Shown here in pieces: positions 44,173-52,700 of a stretch of 64,000 nucleotides of DNA. The notes below the pieces were generated by a model. That model saw only the letters and a list, made by a program, of their open reading frames with translations, had not been told where the DNA came from and ran no database searches. This DNA is from Paenibacillus lupini (GTDB lineage Bacteria > Bacillota > Bacilli > Paenibacillales > Paenibacillaceae). Numbering within the stretch: the stretch's first letter is position 1; every line of letters begins with the position of its first letter. The stretch lies in NCBI RefSeq assembly GCF_011761355.1, contig NZ_JAASRW010000012.1, positions 62,001 through 126,000 of the forward strand, given 5' to 3'. A program made the position numbers and the translations under genes.

Positions 44173-44775
44173 ATGAAGTTGCTACAAGATCGAATACGCA
44201 AAGAAGGATTGATATTGTCCAATACGGTACTTAAGGTCGACTCCTTCTTGAATCATCAAGTGGACACGGCGCTTGCATTAGAGATTGGGAAGGAATTTGC
44301 CAGACGGTTTGAGGACAAGACTATTACGAAGGTGCTGACGATTGAAGCAAGCGGCATACAATTTGCGATGGCTGTTGGCATCGCGCTTAATATTCCTTTT
44401 GTTTACGCCAAGAAGAAGAAGGCCATTACCCAATCCGAGCAGGTCTACTCCGCGTCTGTTCATTCTTTTACTAAGCAAGAAACCTATCAGGTGACGATAT
44501 CGAAAAATTACTTGGGACCGGAAGATAAAGTGCTCATCGTGGACGACTTTCTTGCAACGGGTGCAGCGCTTGTTGGTTTAGTCCAAATCGTTAATGAAGC
44601 TGGAGCTGAACTGGCCGGCGTAGGTTGTGTGATTGAAAAAGGGTTTCAAGAGGGAAGAGGCTTGCTGGAGCAGATGAATGTGAGCGTTGAGTCGCTTGCC
44701 ATTATATCTCGAATGGCTCCAGGGGAAATCTATTTTGAGGAGCCTGCCAAAGAGCTCGTAAAGGAGACCGTATAG
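44173..44775 (+). CDS. xpt: Xanthine phosphoribosyltransferase
   Basis: This is a 200-residue purine salvage enzyme that makes XMP from xanthine and PRPP. The PRPP-binding motif reads VLIVDDFLATGAAL, and the N-terminal MKLLQDRIRKEGLILSNTVLK is typical, as is the basic loop KKKKAITQ. The start is the ATG preceded by AGAGGAG. The gene is preceded by a guanine riboswitch and overlaps functionally with the permease gene, which starts 2 bp after its stop. Confidence 0.96.
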   Translation: MKLLQDRIRKEGLILSNTVLKVDSFLNHQVDTALALEIGKEFARRFEDKTITKVLTIEASGIQFAMAVGIALNIPFVYAKKKKAITQSEQVYSASVHSFTKQETYQVTISKNYLGPEDKVLIVDDFLATGAALVGLVQIVNEAGAELAGVGCVIEKGFQEGRGLLEQMNVSVESLAIISRMAPGEIYFEEPAKELVKETV

Positions 44776-44777
44776 AT

Positions 44778-46049
44778 ATGCTGGGCAAACAGAGAGCAAT
44801 TACATTAGGATTTCAGCATGTCTTAGCTATGTACGCAGGTGCGGTTGTTGTACCATTAATAGTCGGCGCCGCACTCCATTTGAACAACACACAGATGGCA
44901 TACTTGATTGCAGCAGATTTGTTTACATGTGGTCTTGCCACGCTCTTGCAGGTGTTGGGTACCAAATACTTTGGCAGCAGACTACCGGTTATACTCGGTT
45001 GTACGTTTACCGCGGTAGGTCCCATTATTGCGATTGCTTCGACCTCGAATTTGGCAACCGCTTATGGAGCGATTATATTATCTGGCTTATTTGTTGTATT
45101 GGCAGCACCGTTATACGGGAAGCTGTTAAAGTTCTTCCCTGTTATCGTCACCGGTTCGGTTGTTACCATTATTGGACTCTCCTTGATCCCCGTAGCAATG
45201 AATAATGTAGCGGGTGGTCAAGGAAGCAGCGATTTTGGCATGCCGCGTAATTTACTCTTGGCGCTATGTACACTTGTCGTTATATTGCTTGTGAATCGGT
45301 TCGCGAAAGGTTTCTTACAATCGATTTCCGTTCTGATCGGGCTTGCCGTTGGTACAATTGTGGCTTATTCGATGGGTATCGTTAGCTTTACTCCTGTATC
45401 GGAGGCTTCATGGTTCAACATCGTTCAGCCATTCTACTTTGGCACACCGCAGTTTAACCTAACCGCTGTTTTCACCATGATTATCGTCAATATTGTAAGT
45501 ATGGTGGAATCTACAGGCGTCTATTTAGCTGTCGGCCGAGCAACGGATCAGAAGGTTGAGCAGAAGCAGATCATTAACGGACTGCGTTCCGAAGGGGCAG
45601 CGATTATGCTAGGCGGCTTATTTAATGCATTTCCATACACAGCTTTTTCGCAAAATGTTGGCTTGATCACGCTCACTCGCGTGAAGACCCGTGACGTCAT
45701 TTTTGCAGCTGGCGGCATTATGGTTATACTCGGTCTGCTGCCGAAGCTTGCTGCTATTACAACCGTTATCCCAAATGCTGTGCTTGGCGGAGCGATGATA
45801 GTTATGTTCGGCTCCGTTGCGGCATCCGGTATCTCGATCTTGTCCGAAGTGGATTTACGCAAGGAGCGTAACCTGCTCATCGCAGCCTGCAGCATTGCTG
45901 TTGGTCTCGGGTCATCTGCAGTCCCACAAATTTTCGACCAATTGCCGGATTTTGCTAAGATGCTGCTTCAGAACGGAATCGTAACCGGATCCGTTACAGC
46001 CATTCTGCTGAACTTGCTTTTATCCAATAAGAATAACTCAGAGGCTTGA
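44778..46049 (+). CDS. pbuX: Xanthine/uric-acid permease (NCS2 family)
   Basis: This 423-residue membrane protein has about 14 hydrophobic segments. The NCS2 signature region is TGVYLAVGRATDQKVEQKQI, followed by GLRSEGAAIMLGGLFNAFPYTAFSQNVGL. It carries out proton-coupled xanthine uptake. Its start lies 2 bp after the xpt stop, so both are under the same guanine riboswitch. No clear terminator follows; the next 140 bp hold only weak hairpins. Confidence 0.95.
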   Translation: MLGKQRAITLGFQHVLAMYAGAVVVPLIVGAALHLNNTQMAYLIAADLFTCGLATLLQVLGTKYFGSRLPVILGCTFTAVGPIIAIASTSNLATAYGAIILSGLFVVLAAPLYGKLLKFFPVIVTGSVVTIIGLSLIPVAMNNVAGGQGSSDFGMPRNLLLALCTLVVILLVNRFAKGFLQSISVLIGLAVGTIVAYSMGIVSFTPVSEASWFNIVQPFYFGTPQFNLTAVFTMIIVNIVSMVESTGVYLAVGRATDQKVEQKQIINGLRSEGAAIMLGGLFNAFPYTAFSQNVGLITLTRVKTRDVIFAAGGIMVILGLLPKLAAITTVIPNAVLGGAMIVMFGSVAASGISILSEVDLRKERNLLIAACSIAVGLGSSAVPQIFDQLPDFAKMLLQNGIVTGSVTAILLNLLLSNKNNSEA

Positions 46050-46191
46050 ATATAGAAGGATGAATTTATTAACAAATAAGTTGCAGGAAGAATTGTCTTG
46101 AAAATGGGAAAGCTTCCTTAGAAGATTGTTTTTAGGCCTAATGCCTTAAAAAACTGAAAATAATGGGAGAATAAACCTGTATCTTTATGCG

Positions 46192-46210
46192 TGATTATGA
46201 ATTATAATCA
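46192..46210. promoter_or_regulatory. 19-bp palindrome upstream of the amino acid ABC operon
   Basis: TGATTATGAATTATAATCA has perfect 7-bp arms around a 5-bp centre and contains a TATAAT (46203-46208) that could be the -10 box. It lies 38 bp before the binding-protein start. It may be an ArgR-type or other amino-acid regulator operator; identity is not established. Confidence 0.45.
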
Positions 46211-46248
46211 ACTAGTTTTTAATGAACAGACATCAGGAGTTGAATAAC

Positions 46249-47121
46249 ATGACAGTAAAAAAAAGCTTAGTTTTTATTTTAACATTAGTTGTCGTGTTGT
46301 CGCTGGCGGCTTGCGGCGGTAACAAAAACAACGGAAATAACTCTTCTTCTAATGCATCTGAAAGCCCAGCTGCTTCCGCAGATAATGGTGCTGCAGAAGC
46401 GACAGGCAAGTTGGCGGACATTAAGAAGGCTGGCAAAATCGTACTCGGAACAAGCGCGGAATATGCGCCGTATGAGTTTCATAAGAATGTAGATGGTAAA
46501 GATCAAATCGTTGGTTTTGACATCGAGATCGCGAAAGAAGTAGCAAAGGATCTGGGTGTTGACCTGGAGATTAAAGATATGGACTTCGGCAACCTGCTTG
46601 CAGAGCTGAAGCTTGGCAAAATCGACTTCGTTATCGCTGGTATGACACCAGATGAGGAGCGTGCGAAAGCAGTAGACTTCTCGAAAATTTATTACGAAGC
46701 GAAGCAAGGTGTCCTTGTACGTGCTGCGGATAAAGATAAATTCAATACGATGGCTAATCTTGAAGGCAAAGCCATTGGTGTTCAAATGGGCTCCACTCAA
46801 GAGAAAATCGCTCAAGGCATCAAAGGCGCTAAGCTGAAATCTTTGGGTAAAACAACGGATTTGGTTCTTGAACTGAAATCGCAAAAGGTGGATGCTCTGA
46901 TCGCCGAGCTTCCAGTAGCTCAAGGTTACGCTAATGTAAATTCGGATTTATTCTTATCGGCTATTTCACCTGAGTACGAGAACAGCGGATCTGCTGTTGC
47001 TGTTAATAAAGGGGAAGCTGATCTTTTGGCAGAGATTCAAAAAACGCTTGATCATCTGACTGCAGACAAGAAGATTGATCAATGGGTATCGGAAATGACA
47101 GCTGTTTCGGAGAAAGAATAG
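46249..47121 (+). CDS. Polar amino acid ABC substrate-binding lipoprotein (arginine-type candidate)
   Basis: This is a 290-residue lipoprotein with lipobox LSLAACGG and a Ser/Asn-rich linker. Its family-3 binding domain contains GTSAEYAPYEFHK, VGFDIEIAKEVAKDLG, LLAELKLGKIDFVIAGMTP and QMGSTQE. These patterns fit ArtP/YqiX-type binding proteins for arginine or related residues, but glutamine or cystine cannot be ruled out. The ATG at 46249 follows CAGGAG. A terminator hairpin separates it from its permease, which should raise its expression relative to the other components. Confidence 0.9.
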   Translation: MTVKKSLVFILTLVVVLSLAACGGNKNNGNNSSSNASESPAASADNGAAEATGKLADIKKAGKIVLGTSAEYAPYEFHKNVDGKDQIVGFDIEIAKEVAKDLGVDLEIKDMDFGNLLAELKLGKIDFVIAGMTPDEERAKAVDFSKIYYEAKQGVLVRAADKDKFNTMANLEGKAIGVQMGSTQEKIAQGIKGAKLKSLGKTTDLVLELKSQKVDALIAELPVAQGYANVNSDLFLSAISPEYENSGSAVAVNKGEADLLAEIQKTLDHLTADKKIDQWVSEMTAVSEKE

Positions 47122-47129
47122 AAACCATC

Positions 47130-47164
47130 AGGGAAATAGGGGAGTAATCGCTATTTCCCTTTTT
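47130..47164 (+). terminator. Intra-operon terminator between binding protein and permease
   Basis: AGGGAAATAG and CTATTTCCCT make a perfect 10-bp stem with an 11-nt loop, followed by T4-5. Partial read-through would set a higher dose of the binding protein. Confidence 0.8.
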
Positions 47165-47193
47165 ACGTAAATACAAAAGGCAGGGTTGACATC

Positions 47194-47865
47194 ATGGAAC
47201 TAGCGTATAATTGGGATTTTTCTTTTCTAAACGACTATGGCTCTTATTACTGGACAGGTATCAGGATGACCTTGGAAGTTTCCTTGCTTGCTGTCCTTAG
47301 CGGACTTATATTAGGGACGCTGGTATCCTTTTTGCGTCTATCGGGACTATGGCCGCTTCGTTTGATCGGATCGGTATATGTTGAAATTATTCGCGGGACA
47401 CCACTTATCGTCCAGCTGTTCTTGTTTAACTACGGACTACCGATTTTCCTAGGATTTGATATCGGAATCTTTACGGCTGCATACCTGGCTCTTACCATTA
47501 ACAGCGCTGCGTACATCGCTGAGATTATGAGAGCAGGGATCCAAGCGGTTGATAAAGGTCAAATGGAGGCTGCCCGTTCGCTAGGAATGTCGAGAAGCCT
47601 TGCGATGCGCCAGATTATTCTTCCTCAAGCTTTCAAAAATGTCCTTCCTGCGCTTGGCAACGAGTTTGTTGTTGTAGTAAAAGAATCCTCGGTGCTATCC
47701 GTTATCGGCTTCGCTGAATTGACTTATCAGGCGAATGCGATTCGAGGAGCGACATTTATTTCGATAGAGCCTATGCTTATATCGGCGCTTATCTATTTCG
47801 TCTTGATCTTTACGATGTCCAAGCTGCTTGGCATTGGCGAGCGGAGGTTGAAAACAAGTGATTAA
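47194..47865 (+). CDS. Polar amino acid ABC permease
   Basis: This is a 223-residue permease of the HisM/GlnP family. It has about five membrane helices, VEIIRGTPLIVQLFLFNYGL, and the EAA motif GQMEAARSLGMSRSLAMRQI. Its stop overlaps the ATPase start by 8 bp. Confidence 0.95.
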   Translation: MELAYNWDFSFLNDYGSYYWTGIRMTLEVSLLAVLSGLILGTLVSFLRLSGLWPLRLIGSVYVEIIRGTPLIVQLFLFNYGLPIFLGFDIGIFTAAYLALTINSAAYIAEIMRAGIQAVDKGQMEAARSLGMSRSLAMRQIILPQAFKNVLPALGNEFVVVVKESSVLSVIGFAELTYQANAIRGATFISIEPMLISALIYFVLIFTMSKLLGIGERRLKTSD

Positions 47866-48580
47866 AGTTAGTGGACTGAAGAAGTCATTTGGCAAAGCCA
47901 ATATTCTAAACGGTATTGATGCAGAGATCGCCAAAGGCGAAGTTGTCGTTGTTATTGGACCAAGTGGTTCAGGCAAAAGTACGTTCCTCAGATGTCTGAA
48001 TTTGCTCGAGACGCCTACTGGCGGAGAGATTGAATATGAAGGCAAGCTGCTGACGGACCGTAAAGTGAATATCAATGAACTGCGTCAAAGCATGGGCATG
48101 GTATTCCAGCAGTTTAACCTGTTCCCGCATAAGACGGTTCTGGAGAACGTGACTCTTGCCCCAATCAAGGTACAGAACATGTCGAAGGCTGAAGCGGAGA
48201 AGATTGGTGTTGAACTGCTTCGCCGCGTTGGGCTAGAGGGCAAGCAGGATGCCTATCCGAATCGTTTGTCCGGCGGGCAAAAGCAGCGTGTAGCCATCGC
48301 CCGTGCGCTAGCGATGCACCCTCACGTTATGCTGTTTGACGAGCCTACATCAGCGCTTGATCCTGAGATGGTCGGCGAGGTTCTGGATGTGATGAAGTCC
48401 CTTGCGAAAGAGGGGATGACGATGGTCATCGTAACCCATGAGATGGGCTTCGCACGTGAAGTAGGAGACCGTTTATTGTTTATCGACGGTGGTTTGATTG
48501 TTGAGCAAGGACCTCCTCGGGAAGTGTTTAGCAATCCGCAGCATCCGCGGACGAAGGAGTTTCTCAGCAAAGTATTGTAA
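47858..48580 (+). CDS. Polar amino acid ABC ATP-binding protein
   Basis: This is a 240-residue ATPase. Walker A is GPSGSGKST, the Q loop is in MGMVFQQFNLFPH, the signature is LSGGQKQRVAIARAL, Walker B is VMLFDEPTSALDPE, and the H loop is VTHEMGF. It is the typical GlnQ/ArtM-like energiser of the transporter. A GTG start overlaps the permease gene. A strong bidirectional terminator follows. Confidence 0.97.
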   Translation: MIKVSGLKKSFGKANILNGIDAEIAKGEVVVVIGPSGSGKSTFLRCLNLLETPTGGEIEYEGKLLTDRKVNINELRQSMGMVFQQFNLFPHKTVLENVTLAPIKVQNMSKAEAEKIGVELLRRVGLEGKQDAYPNRLSGGQKQRVAIARALAMHPHVMLFDEPTSALDPEMVGEVLDVMKSLAKEGMTMVIVTHEMGFAREVGDRLLFIDGGLIVEQGPPREVFSNPQHPRTKEFLSKVL

Positions 48581-48589
48581 GTAACGGAA

Positions 48590-48633
48590 AAAGAGACTTC
48601 TCTTGAGCGTAGACGCTCATGGGAAGTCTCTTT
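48590..48633. terminator. Bidirectional terminator
   Basis: AAGAGACTTC / GAAGTCTCTT with an inner GAGCGT/ACGCTC stem is flanked by A-rich and T-rich tracts. It serves the ABC operon and the convergent phosphatase gene. Confidence 0.85.
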
Positions 48634-48663
48634 CGTTTTGCGCGGATTTTATTGTCGGGGGAA

Positions 48664-49929
48664 TTATTTCTTAACTGTAATGCCCATCGCTTGAGCGAGC
48701 TTGCTGAAGATTTGTGTATTCTCATAAATACCGGAGAAGATCTCAGCCCCTGCACCTGTTACGGTAACCGGCACATCTACACCTGTATGTCCGGATGTTG
48801 TCCAGTCCACTACAAAGCTCATTTTGGAGTTGGCAATGGCAAATGGTCCGTCTTCACCAGAGATGGTTGCACCATCGGTGGACTCATCCGAAGCATCAAC
48901 TTCTTCTACTGAGAAGCCGCCTGTTTCATGGTCAGCAAGGACGAGGACAAGCGTATCTGGATGCTTCTTAGCGAAATCTTTGGCTACTTTAACGGATTTG
49001 TCCAGCTCTTGACCGGCTTTGATCGTCAGTTTCGCGTTATTGTTGTGAGCCATTTCATCCGTCGCTTCTTCTTCAACCATAAGGAAGAAGCCTTTTTTGT
49101 TGGTAGAAAGGGTATCAAGCGCCTTTTTCGTCATGTCAGGCAAAGATACGATTGGATTGTACACATCGCCTTGGCCTTCAGGTTTTTGCTGGAACATTTC
49201 TTCGTTTGCGAACAGGCCAAGCAGCTTGCCTTTGGCTTTCGACATATCCGTTTTGTTCGTCACGTAAGTATATCCAAGCGACTTCGCCTTTTTGACAAGG
49301 TCGCCTTGTGTCCCTTTACTTTTCTCGGAAGGATCAGCTGGTGTCTCGTCTTTGAAAGCACCAGTATTCCCAGCTGGGAACCAGAAGTCTTCGCCGCCGC
49401 CGAGCAGCACGTCAACTTTTGATTTCGTTAAATATTGCAGGGCGATATCGCTCTGCTTGGAACGATCTTCAACATGGGAAGCGAAAGCGGCTGGCGTTGC
49501 ATCTGTAATTTGGCTTGTTGTAACAAGACCGGTAGACATGCCTTTATCCTTCGCATATTCCATAATTGTTTTAACGCTTTTCTTATTCGCATCCACGCCT
49601 ATTGCGCCATTATAAGTTTTCACACCGCTTGCATAAGCGGTTGCAGAGGCAGCAGAGTCTGTGATTGCTGTTGTGGAGCTTGTATGGATCAGACCAACGT
49701 ACGGCATCGAATCCATAGCCAGTTGTCCGGTTTCACCTACTGTTGCAAGACGAATTGCATCACGCTGAGCCGTCCCCATGCCGTCGCCGACGAAGAGAAC
49801 AACATTTTTTGCTTTAGTTGTAGCTGCCTCAGCCTTGTAATTTCCTTGAATCCCTGTGTAGCTTGTTATGACAAGAGCGGCTGCCGCTGTCCCGATTAAT
49901 GCCGTTTTCCAACCTGTGATGACTTTCAT
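48664..49929 (-). CDS. Alkaline phosphatase (PhoA family)
   Basis: This is a 421-residue exported phosphomonoesterase with an N-terminal signal/anchor helix (about residues 8-28). The metal ligand Asp49 lies in VLFVGDGMG. The active site ITDSAASATAYASGVKTYNG has nucleophile Ser92, as in E. coli PhoA. The later metal-binding segments are EEATDEMAHNNN and VLADHETGGFS. It releases phosphate from organic esters outside the cell. An AGGAGGAG site precedes the ATG. PhoP-type repeats were looked for upstream, and only one weak TTTACA-like half-site was found. Confidence 0.94.
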   Translation of the reverse strand: MKVITGWKTALIGTAAAALVITSYTGIQGNYKAEAATTKAKNVVLFVGDGMGTAQRDAIRLATVGETGQLAMDSMPYVGLIHTSSTTAITDSAASATAYASGVKTYNGAIGVDANKKSVKTIMEYAKDKGMSTGLVTTSQITDATPAAFASHVEDRSKQSDIALQYLTKSKVDVLLGGGEDFWFPAGNTGAFKDETPADPSEKSKGTQGDLVKKAKSLGYTYVTNKTDMSKAKGKLLGLFANEEMFQQKPEGQGDVYNPIVSLPDMTKKALDTLSTNKKGFFLMVEEEATDEMAHNNNAKLTIKAGQELDKSVKVAKDFAKKHPDTLVLVLADHETGGFSVEEVDASDESTDGATISGEDGPFAIANSKMSFVVDWTTSGHTGVDVPVTVTGAGAEIFSGIYENTQIFSKLAQAMGITVKK

Positions 49930-50073
49930 TGCTAATATCTCCTCCTATTAGATCGCTCTGTTACAACTGCATCTTACCGAGCTTCTATTAAGAGAATGTA
50001 TGGGACAAGTGTAGGTTTTGTAAATTGCTTACATAAATAGGAGTGAGGTAGTGGTTTTAGTGTTAAAACAGGC

Positions 50074-50559
50074 CTAGAGCCTTACGAATTCCTGCACCCA
50101 ATAGGACCGATATCGACTATCCGCTGTTCCTGGTGCATAGCCGACTCCTAGATGAGTGAATTTTGGTGATAAAATGTTAGCGCGGTGGCCGGGACTGTTC
50201 ATCCAAGCTTCCATCACGGCTGCTGGCGTTCGCTGCCCGGCAGCAATATTCTCGCCATAAGCGGTCCACTCTACGCCATATTGAGTTAGCATTTGTCCAG
50301 GAGTTCCATAAGTAGGGGAAACATGATCAAAGTAATTGTTATCCCGCATATCTAATGCTTTTATTTCAGCTACCTCAAATAGAATCTCAAGTCTGCTAAG
50401 AGGTAGTAAACCCGCTTGTATGCGTTCCTCATTTACAAGAGCAAATACTTCATCCGCAAAAGTAGTTTCCTGCAAAGGAAACAAAAGCTCCGTTTTATGA
50501 TTAGTAGAAGTCTTTTTTGTTGCTGATTTCCGCTTTGTCACCGTTTTCTTCTTCGTCAC
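50074..50559 (-). CDS. CAP-domain (SCP/YkwD-like) protein
   Basis: This is a 161-residue protein. The first 25 residues are very basic (TKKKTVTKRKSATKKT) and lack a hydrophobic signal segment. Residues 35-160 form a CAP domain with VFALVNEERIQAGLLPLSRL, MRDNNYFDHVSPTYGTP, YGENIAAGQRTP, and WMNSPGHRANILSPKFTHLGVGYA. The CAP residues His (FDHVSP), Glu (GENIA) and His (GHRANIL) are all present. Related proteins occur in spore coats and at surfaces of Bacilli, so a sporulation role is possible. The GTG start has AGGGGG about 11 bases upstream. Confidence 0.85.
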   Translation of the reverse strand: MTKKKTVTKRKSATKKTSTNHKTELLFPLQETTFADEVFALVNEERIQAGLLPLSRLEILFEVAEIKALDMRDNNYFDHVSPTYGTPGQMLTQYGVEWTAYGENIAAGQRTPAAVMEAWMNSPGHRANILSPKFTHLGVGYAPGTADSRYRSYWVQEFVRL

Positions 50560-50662
50560 CCAATTATCCCCCTAATCGATCAAGCTGGAATATGATATTC
50601 TATTCATACAATCAAGTCTTGTTTGGATGGTTGGTCAGGTTGATAGAGTAGGAGTGATCATA

Positions 50663-51142
50663 ATGTTTAACGGAAGCTTGTATACAGGTACAAGAGAAGA
50701 GAATTATACGCTGCTTATCAAGCAATTAGCGGCACTAGTGGAGGACGAGCGCAGCAGAATTGCCAATCTGGCGAATGCATCAGCACTGCTGCAGCAGTTT
50801 CTTGAAGATATTAATTGGGTAGGTTTTTATTTGCTTGAAGGGGACGAGCTGGTGCTTGGTCCTTTCCAGGGGAAACCGGCTTGTACGCGGATTGCAGTTG
50901 GAAGAGGAGTATGCGGCACTTCTATTGCGCGTAAGGAAGCGATCCTGGTTGATGATGTTCATCAATTCCCAGGACATATCGCCTGCGACAGCGCCTCTAA
51001 TTCGGAGATTGTTATACCGCTGTACAGCGGCGGCCAGCTTATTGGGTTACTTGATATCGACAGCCCGCTGTTTAGCCGGTTCGACGAAACAGACCTGCAG
51101 TATTTGACCATTTTTACAGAGCGGTTAGGCGAATATCTGTAA
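50663..51142 (+). CDS. Free methionine-(R)-sulfoxide reductase (GAF-type fRMsr)
   Basis: This is a 159-residue single GAF-domain enzyme. It contains NWVGFYLLEGDELVLGPFQG, Cys74 (KPACTRI), Cys84 (GRGVCGTS) and Cys108 (HIACDSASNSEIV), the three cysteines of the fRMsr family. It reduces free methionine-R-sulfoxide in the cytoplasm. The ATG at 50663 has AGGAGTGA upstream; the longer frame from 50627 has no site. Confidence 0.93.
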   Translation: MFNGSLYTGTREENYTLLIKQLAALVEDERSRIANLANASALLQQFLEDINWVGFYLLEGDELVLGPFQGKPACTRIAVGRGVCGTSIARKEAILVDDVHQFPGHIACDSASNSEIVIPLYSGGQLIGLLDIDSPLFSRFDETDLQYLTIFTERLGEYL

Positions 51143-51236
51143 AAGTTAAGGAAAGAATAGGTCCAAGCTCAGCTCCTTGGATTATGTGCATGTAATACGA
51201 AAATTGAGCAAACGCACAATTTTGGTATATGCCTAT

Positions 51237-51263
51237 ACCCTTTGGGTTTTTAAACATAGGATA
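51237..51263 (+). promoter_or_regulatory. Possible SigK-type sporulation promoter
   Basis: CATAGGATA (51255-51263) matches the CATANNNTA -10 of mother-cell SigK promoters, with ACCC (51237-51240) at a plausible -35 distance. The downstream gene is a YjcZ-type sporulation peptide. Confidence 0.4.
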
Positions 51264-51292
51264 CTGTACATTAGTTTAAAGGAGATGAACAA

Positions 51293-51427
51293 ATGAGCTA
51301 CGGAGTAGGTCCAGTTGCAGGAGGCTACGGCGGCGGTTATCCGCACGGTGGAGGCCAATCTTCATTCGGATTCATTCTCGTCCTCTTTATTCTGCTAGTT
51401 ATCATAATCAGATCCGTTTGGTTATAA
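51293..51427 (+). CDS. YjcZ-family small sporulation protein
   Basis: This 44-residue peptide starts at ATG 51293 behind AAAGGAGATG. The first half is Gly/Tyr-rich (MSYGVGPVAGGYGGGYPHGG). The second half is one membrane helix (FGFILVLFILLVIIIRSVW). This is the pattern of YjcZ/YczM sporulation proteins, which are small and often overlooked. A SigK-like promoter precedes it and a strong bidirectional terminator follows. Confidence 0.85.
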   Translation: MSYGVGPVAGGYGGGYPHGGGQSSFGFILVLFILLVIIIRSVWL

Positions 51428-51458
51428 TCCAGCACTAATCTAGACTTGCTGGTAATAG

Positions 51459-51502
51459 AAAAAAGGCTGCACCTCGCCAAATGGCGTCGTGCAGCCTTTT
51501 TT
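51459..51502. terminator. Bidirectional terminator
   Basis: AAAAAAGGCTGCAC / GTGCAGCCTTTTTT with inner GCC/GGC pairing separates two convergent genes. Confidence 0.92.
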
Positions 51503-51516
51503 ATTGTCGCTTGTCC

Positions 51517-52506
51517 CTACAGAAGCTCGCGACGCAGCTCTTCAGCCGATTTGGGAGACAGGAGGCCAAACGGAATATCGAAGACCGTTTTGGCACCGGA
51601 TTGGCCGCTTGCGCTCAGGCGTTGTGCCGCTCTTGCGTAAGCAACAAGTACGCTTGCCGTAAATTCAGGATTGCTCTCCAGCTTAAGTCCGAATTCAATC
51701 AGCTGCTTTGTACCTTCACCCGTTACGCCGCTGCGAATGACGAAGCCGCCGTGAGGCATGCCTTGATGCTCGGATTTCAATTGCTCTTCGGTAATGAAAG
51801 TAACAGTTGTATCATAATCGGAGAAATAGTTCGGCATATTTACAATCGTTTGGCGGATTTGCTCTTGGTCAGCGCCTTCCTCCGCAACGACGTAACATTC
51901 ACGCAGATGTTTCTCACGTGTCGTAAATTCAGGTGTTTCACCCGAACGGATACGGTCAATCACGTTTTGAACAGGGACCGTATATTGCACGCCGCCTTTT
52001 ACGCCTGGTACACGGCGGATCGCATCCGAGTGGCCTTGGCTGACACCTTTGCCCCAGAACGTATAATCTTTGCCTTCCGGCAGGATCGCTTCAGCAAGCA
52101 GACGGTTCAGTGAGAACAGGCCTGGATCCCAGCCAGTGGAAATAACGCTCAGGTTGCCATTGCTTGAAGCTGCTTTATTAACGGCCTCGAAGAACTCTGG
52201 AATTTTCGCATGGGTATCGAAGCTGTCAACGGTATTGAACATACTCGCAAGGAATGGAGTTTGTTCAGGAAGGTCGGTTGCCGATCCTCCACACAAAATC
52301 ATAACGTCGATTTTACCTTTATAGGACTCGGCATTGGAGATGGATTCAAAACGAACACCTTCCGTGCTTGCTGCCAGATCAGAAGGCTCCCTCCGAGTGA
52401 AGATAGCAACCAGCTCCATGTCGCTGTTTTGCGCAATGGCTTTATGTACACCTTTTCCAAGATTTCCGTAACCTACGATGCCAATTTGAATCTTTTGATT
52501 GCTCAT
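51517..52506 (-). CDS. ddh: meso-Diaminopimelate dehydrogenase
   Basis: This is a 329-residue enzyme. The Rossmann motif IGIVGYGNLGKGVHKAI is followed by IFTRREP, which would contact the NADPH phosphate. VDSFDTHAKIPEF and STGWDPGLFSLNRLL are typical of Ddh. The substrate-domain block is GKGVSQGHSDAIRRVPGVK. It makes meso-diaminopimelate directly from tetrahydrodipicolinate and ammonia, a shortcut in lysine and peptidoglycan synthesis. The gene stands alone, convergent to the YjcZ gene. Confidence 0.96.
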   Translation of the reverse strand: MSNQKIQIGIVGYGNLGKGVHKAIAQNSDMELVAIFTRREPSDLAASTEGVRFESISNAESYKGKIDVMILCGGSATDLPEQTPFLASMFNTVDSFDTHAKIPEFFEAVNKAASSNGNLSVISTGWDPGLFSLNRLLAEAILPEGKDYTFWGKGVSQGHSDAIRRVPGVKGGVQYTVPVQNVIDRIRSGETPEFTTREKHLRECYVVAEEGADQEQIRQTIVNMPNYFSDYDTTVTFITEEQLKSEHQGMPHGGFVIRSGVTGEGTKQLIEFGLKLESNPEFTASVLVAYARAAQRLSASGQSGAKTVFDIPFGLLSPKSAEELRRELL

Positions 52507-52635
52507 TGTGAAGCTCCCTTCTAGGATTTGTATTAGCGGATAACTCTTAACATCCTAACATGTCATGTAAGATATGTCTATGGCTCTTCGTTATTATAAA
52601 CAGCGTTGGAACGATACATCCTCCTACAAGAAACA

Positions 52636-52665
52636 TTGTTGCAGACACTGCGAGAGCGCTATAAT
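52636..52665 (+). promoter_or_regulatory. SigA-like promoter before the CobW-type gene
   Basis: TTGTTG (52636-52641) and TATAAT (52660-52665) are 18 bases apart. No convincing Zur box was found nearby. Confidence 0.55.
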
Positions 52666-52700
52666 GAAGGGAATAACGGAAGATGAAAGGGAACACAAAT

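Noticed and set aside
49930..50073. Pho box before the alkaline phosphatase
   Set aside because: Only one TTTACA-like half-site was found and no repeat with 11-bp periodicity.
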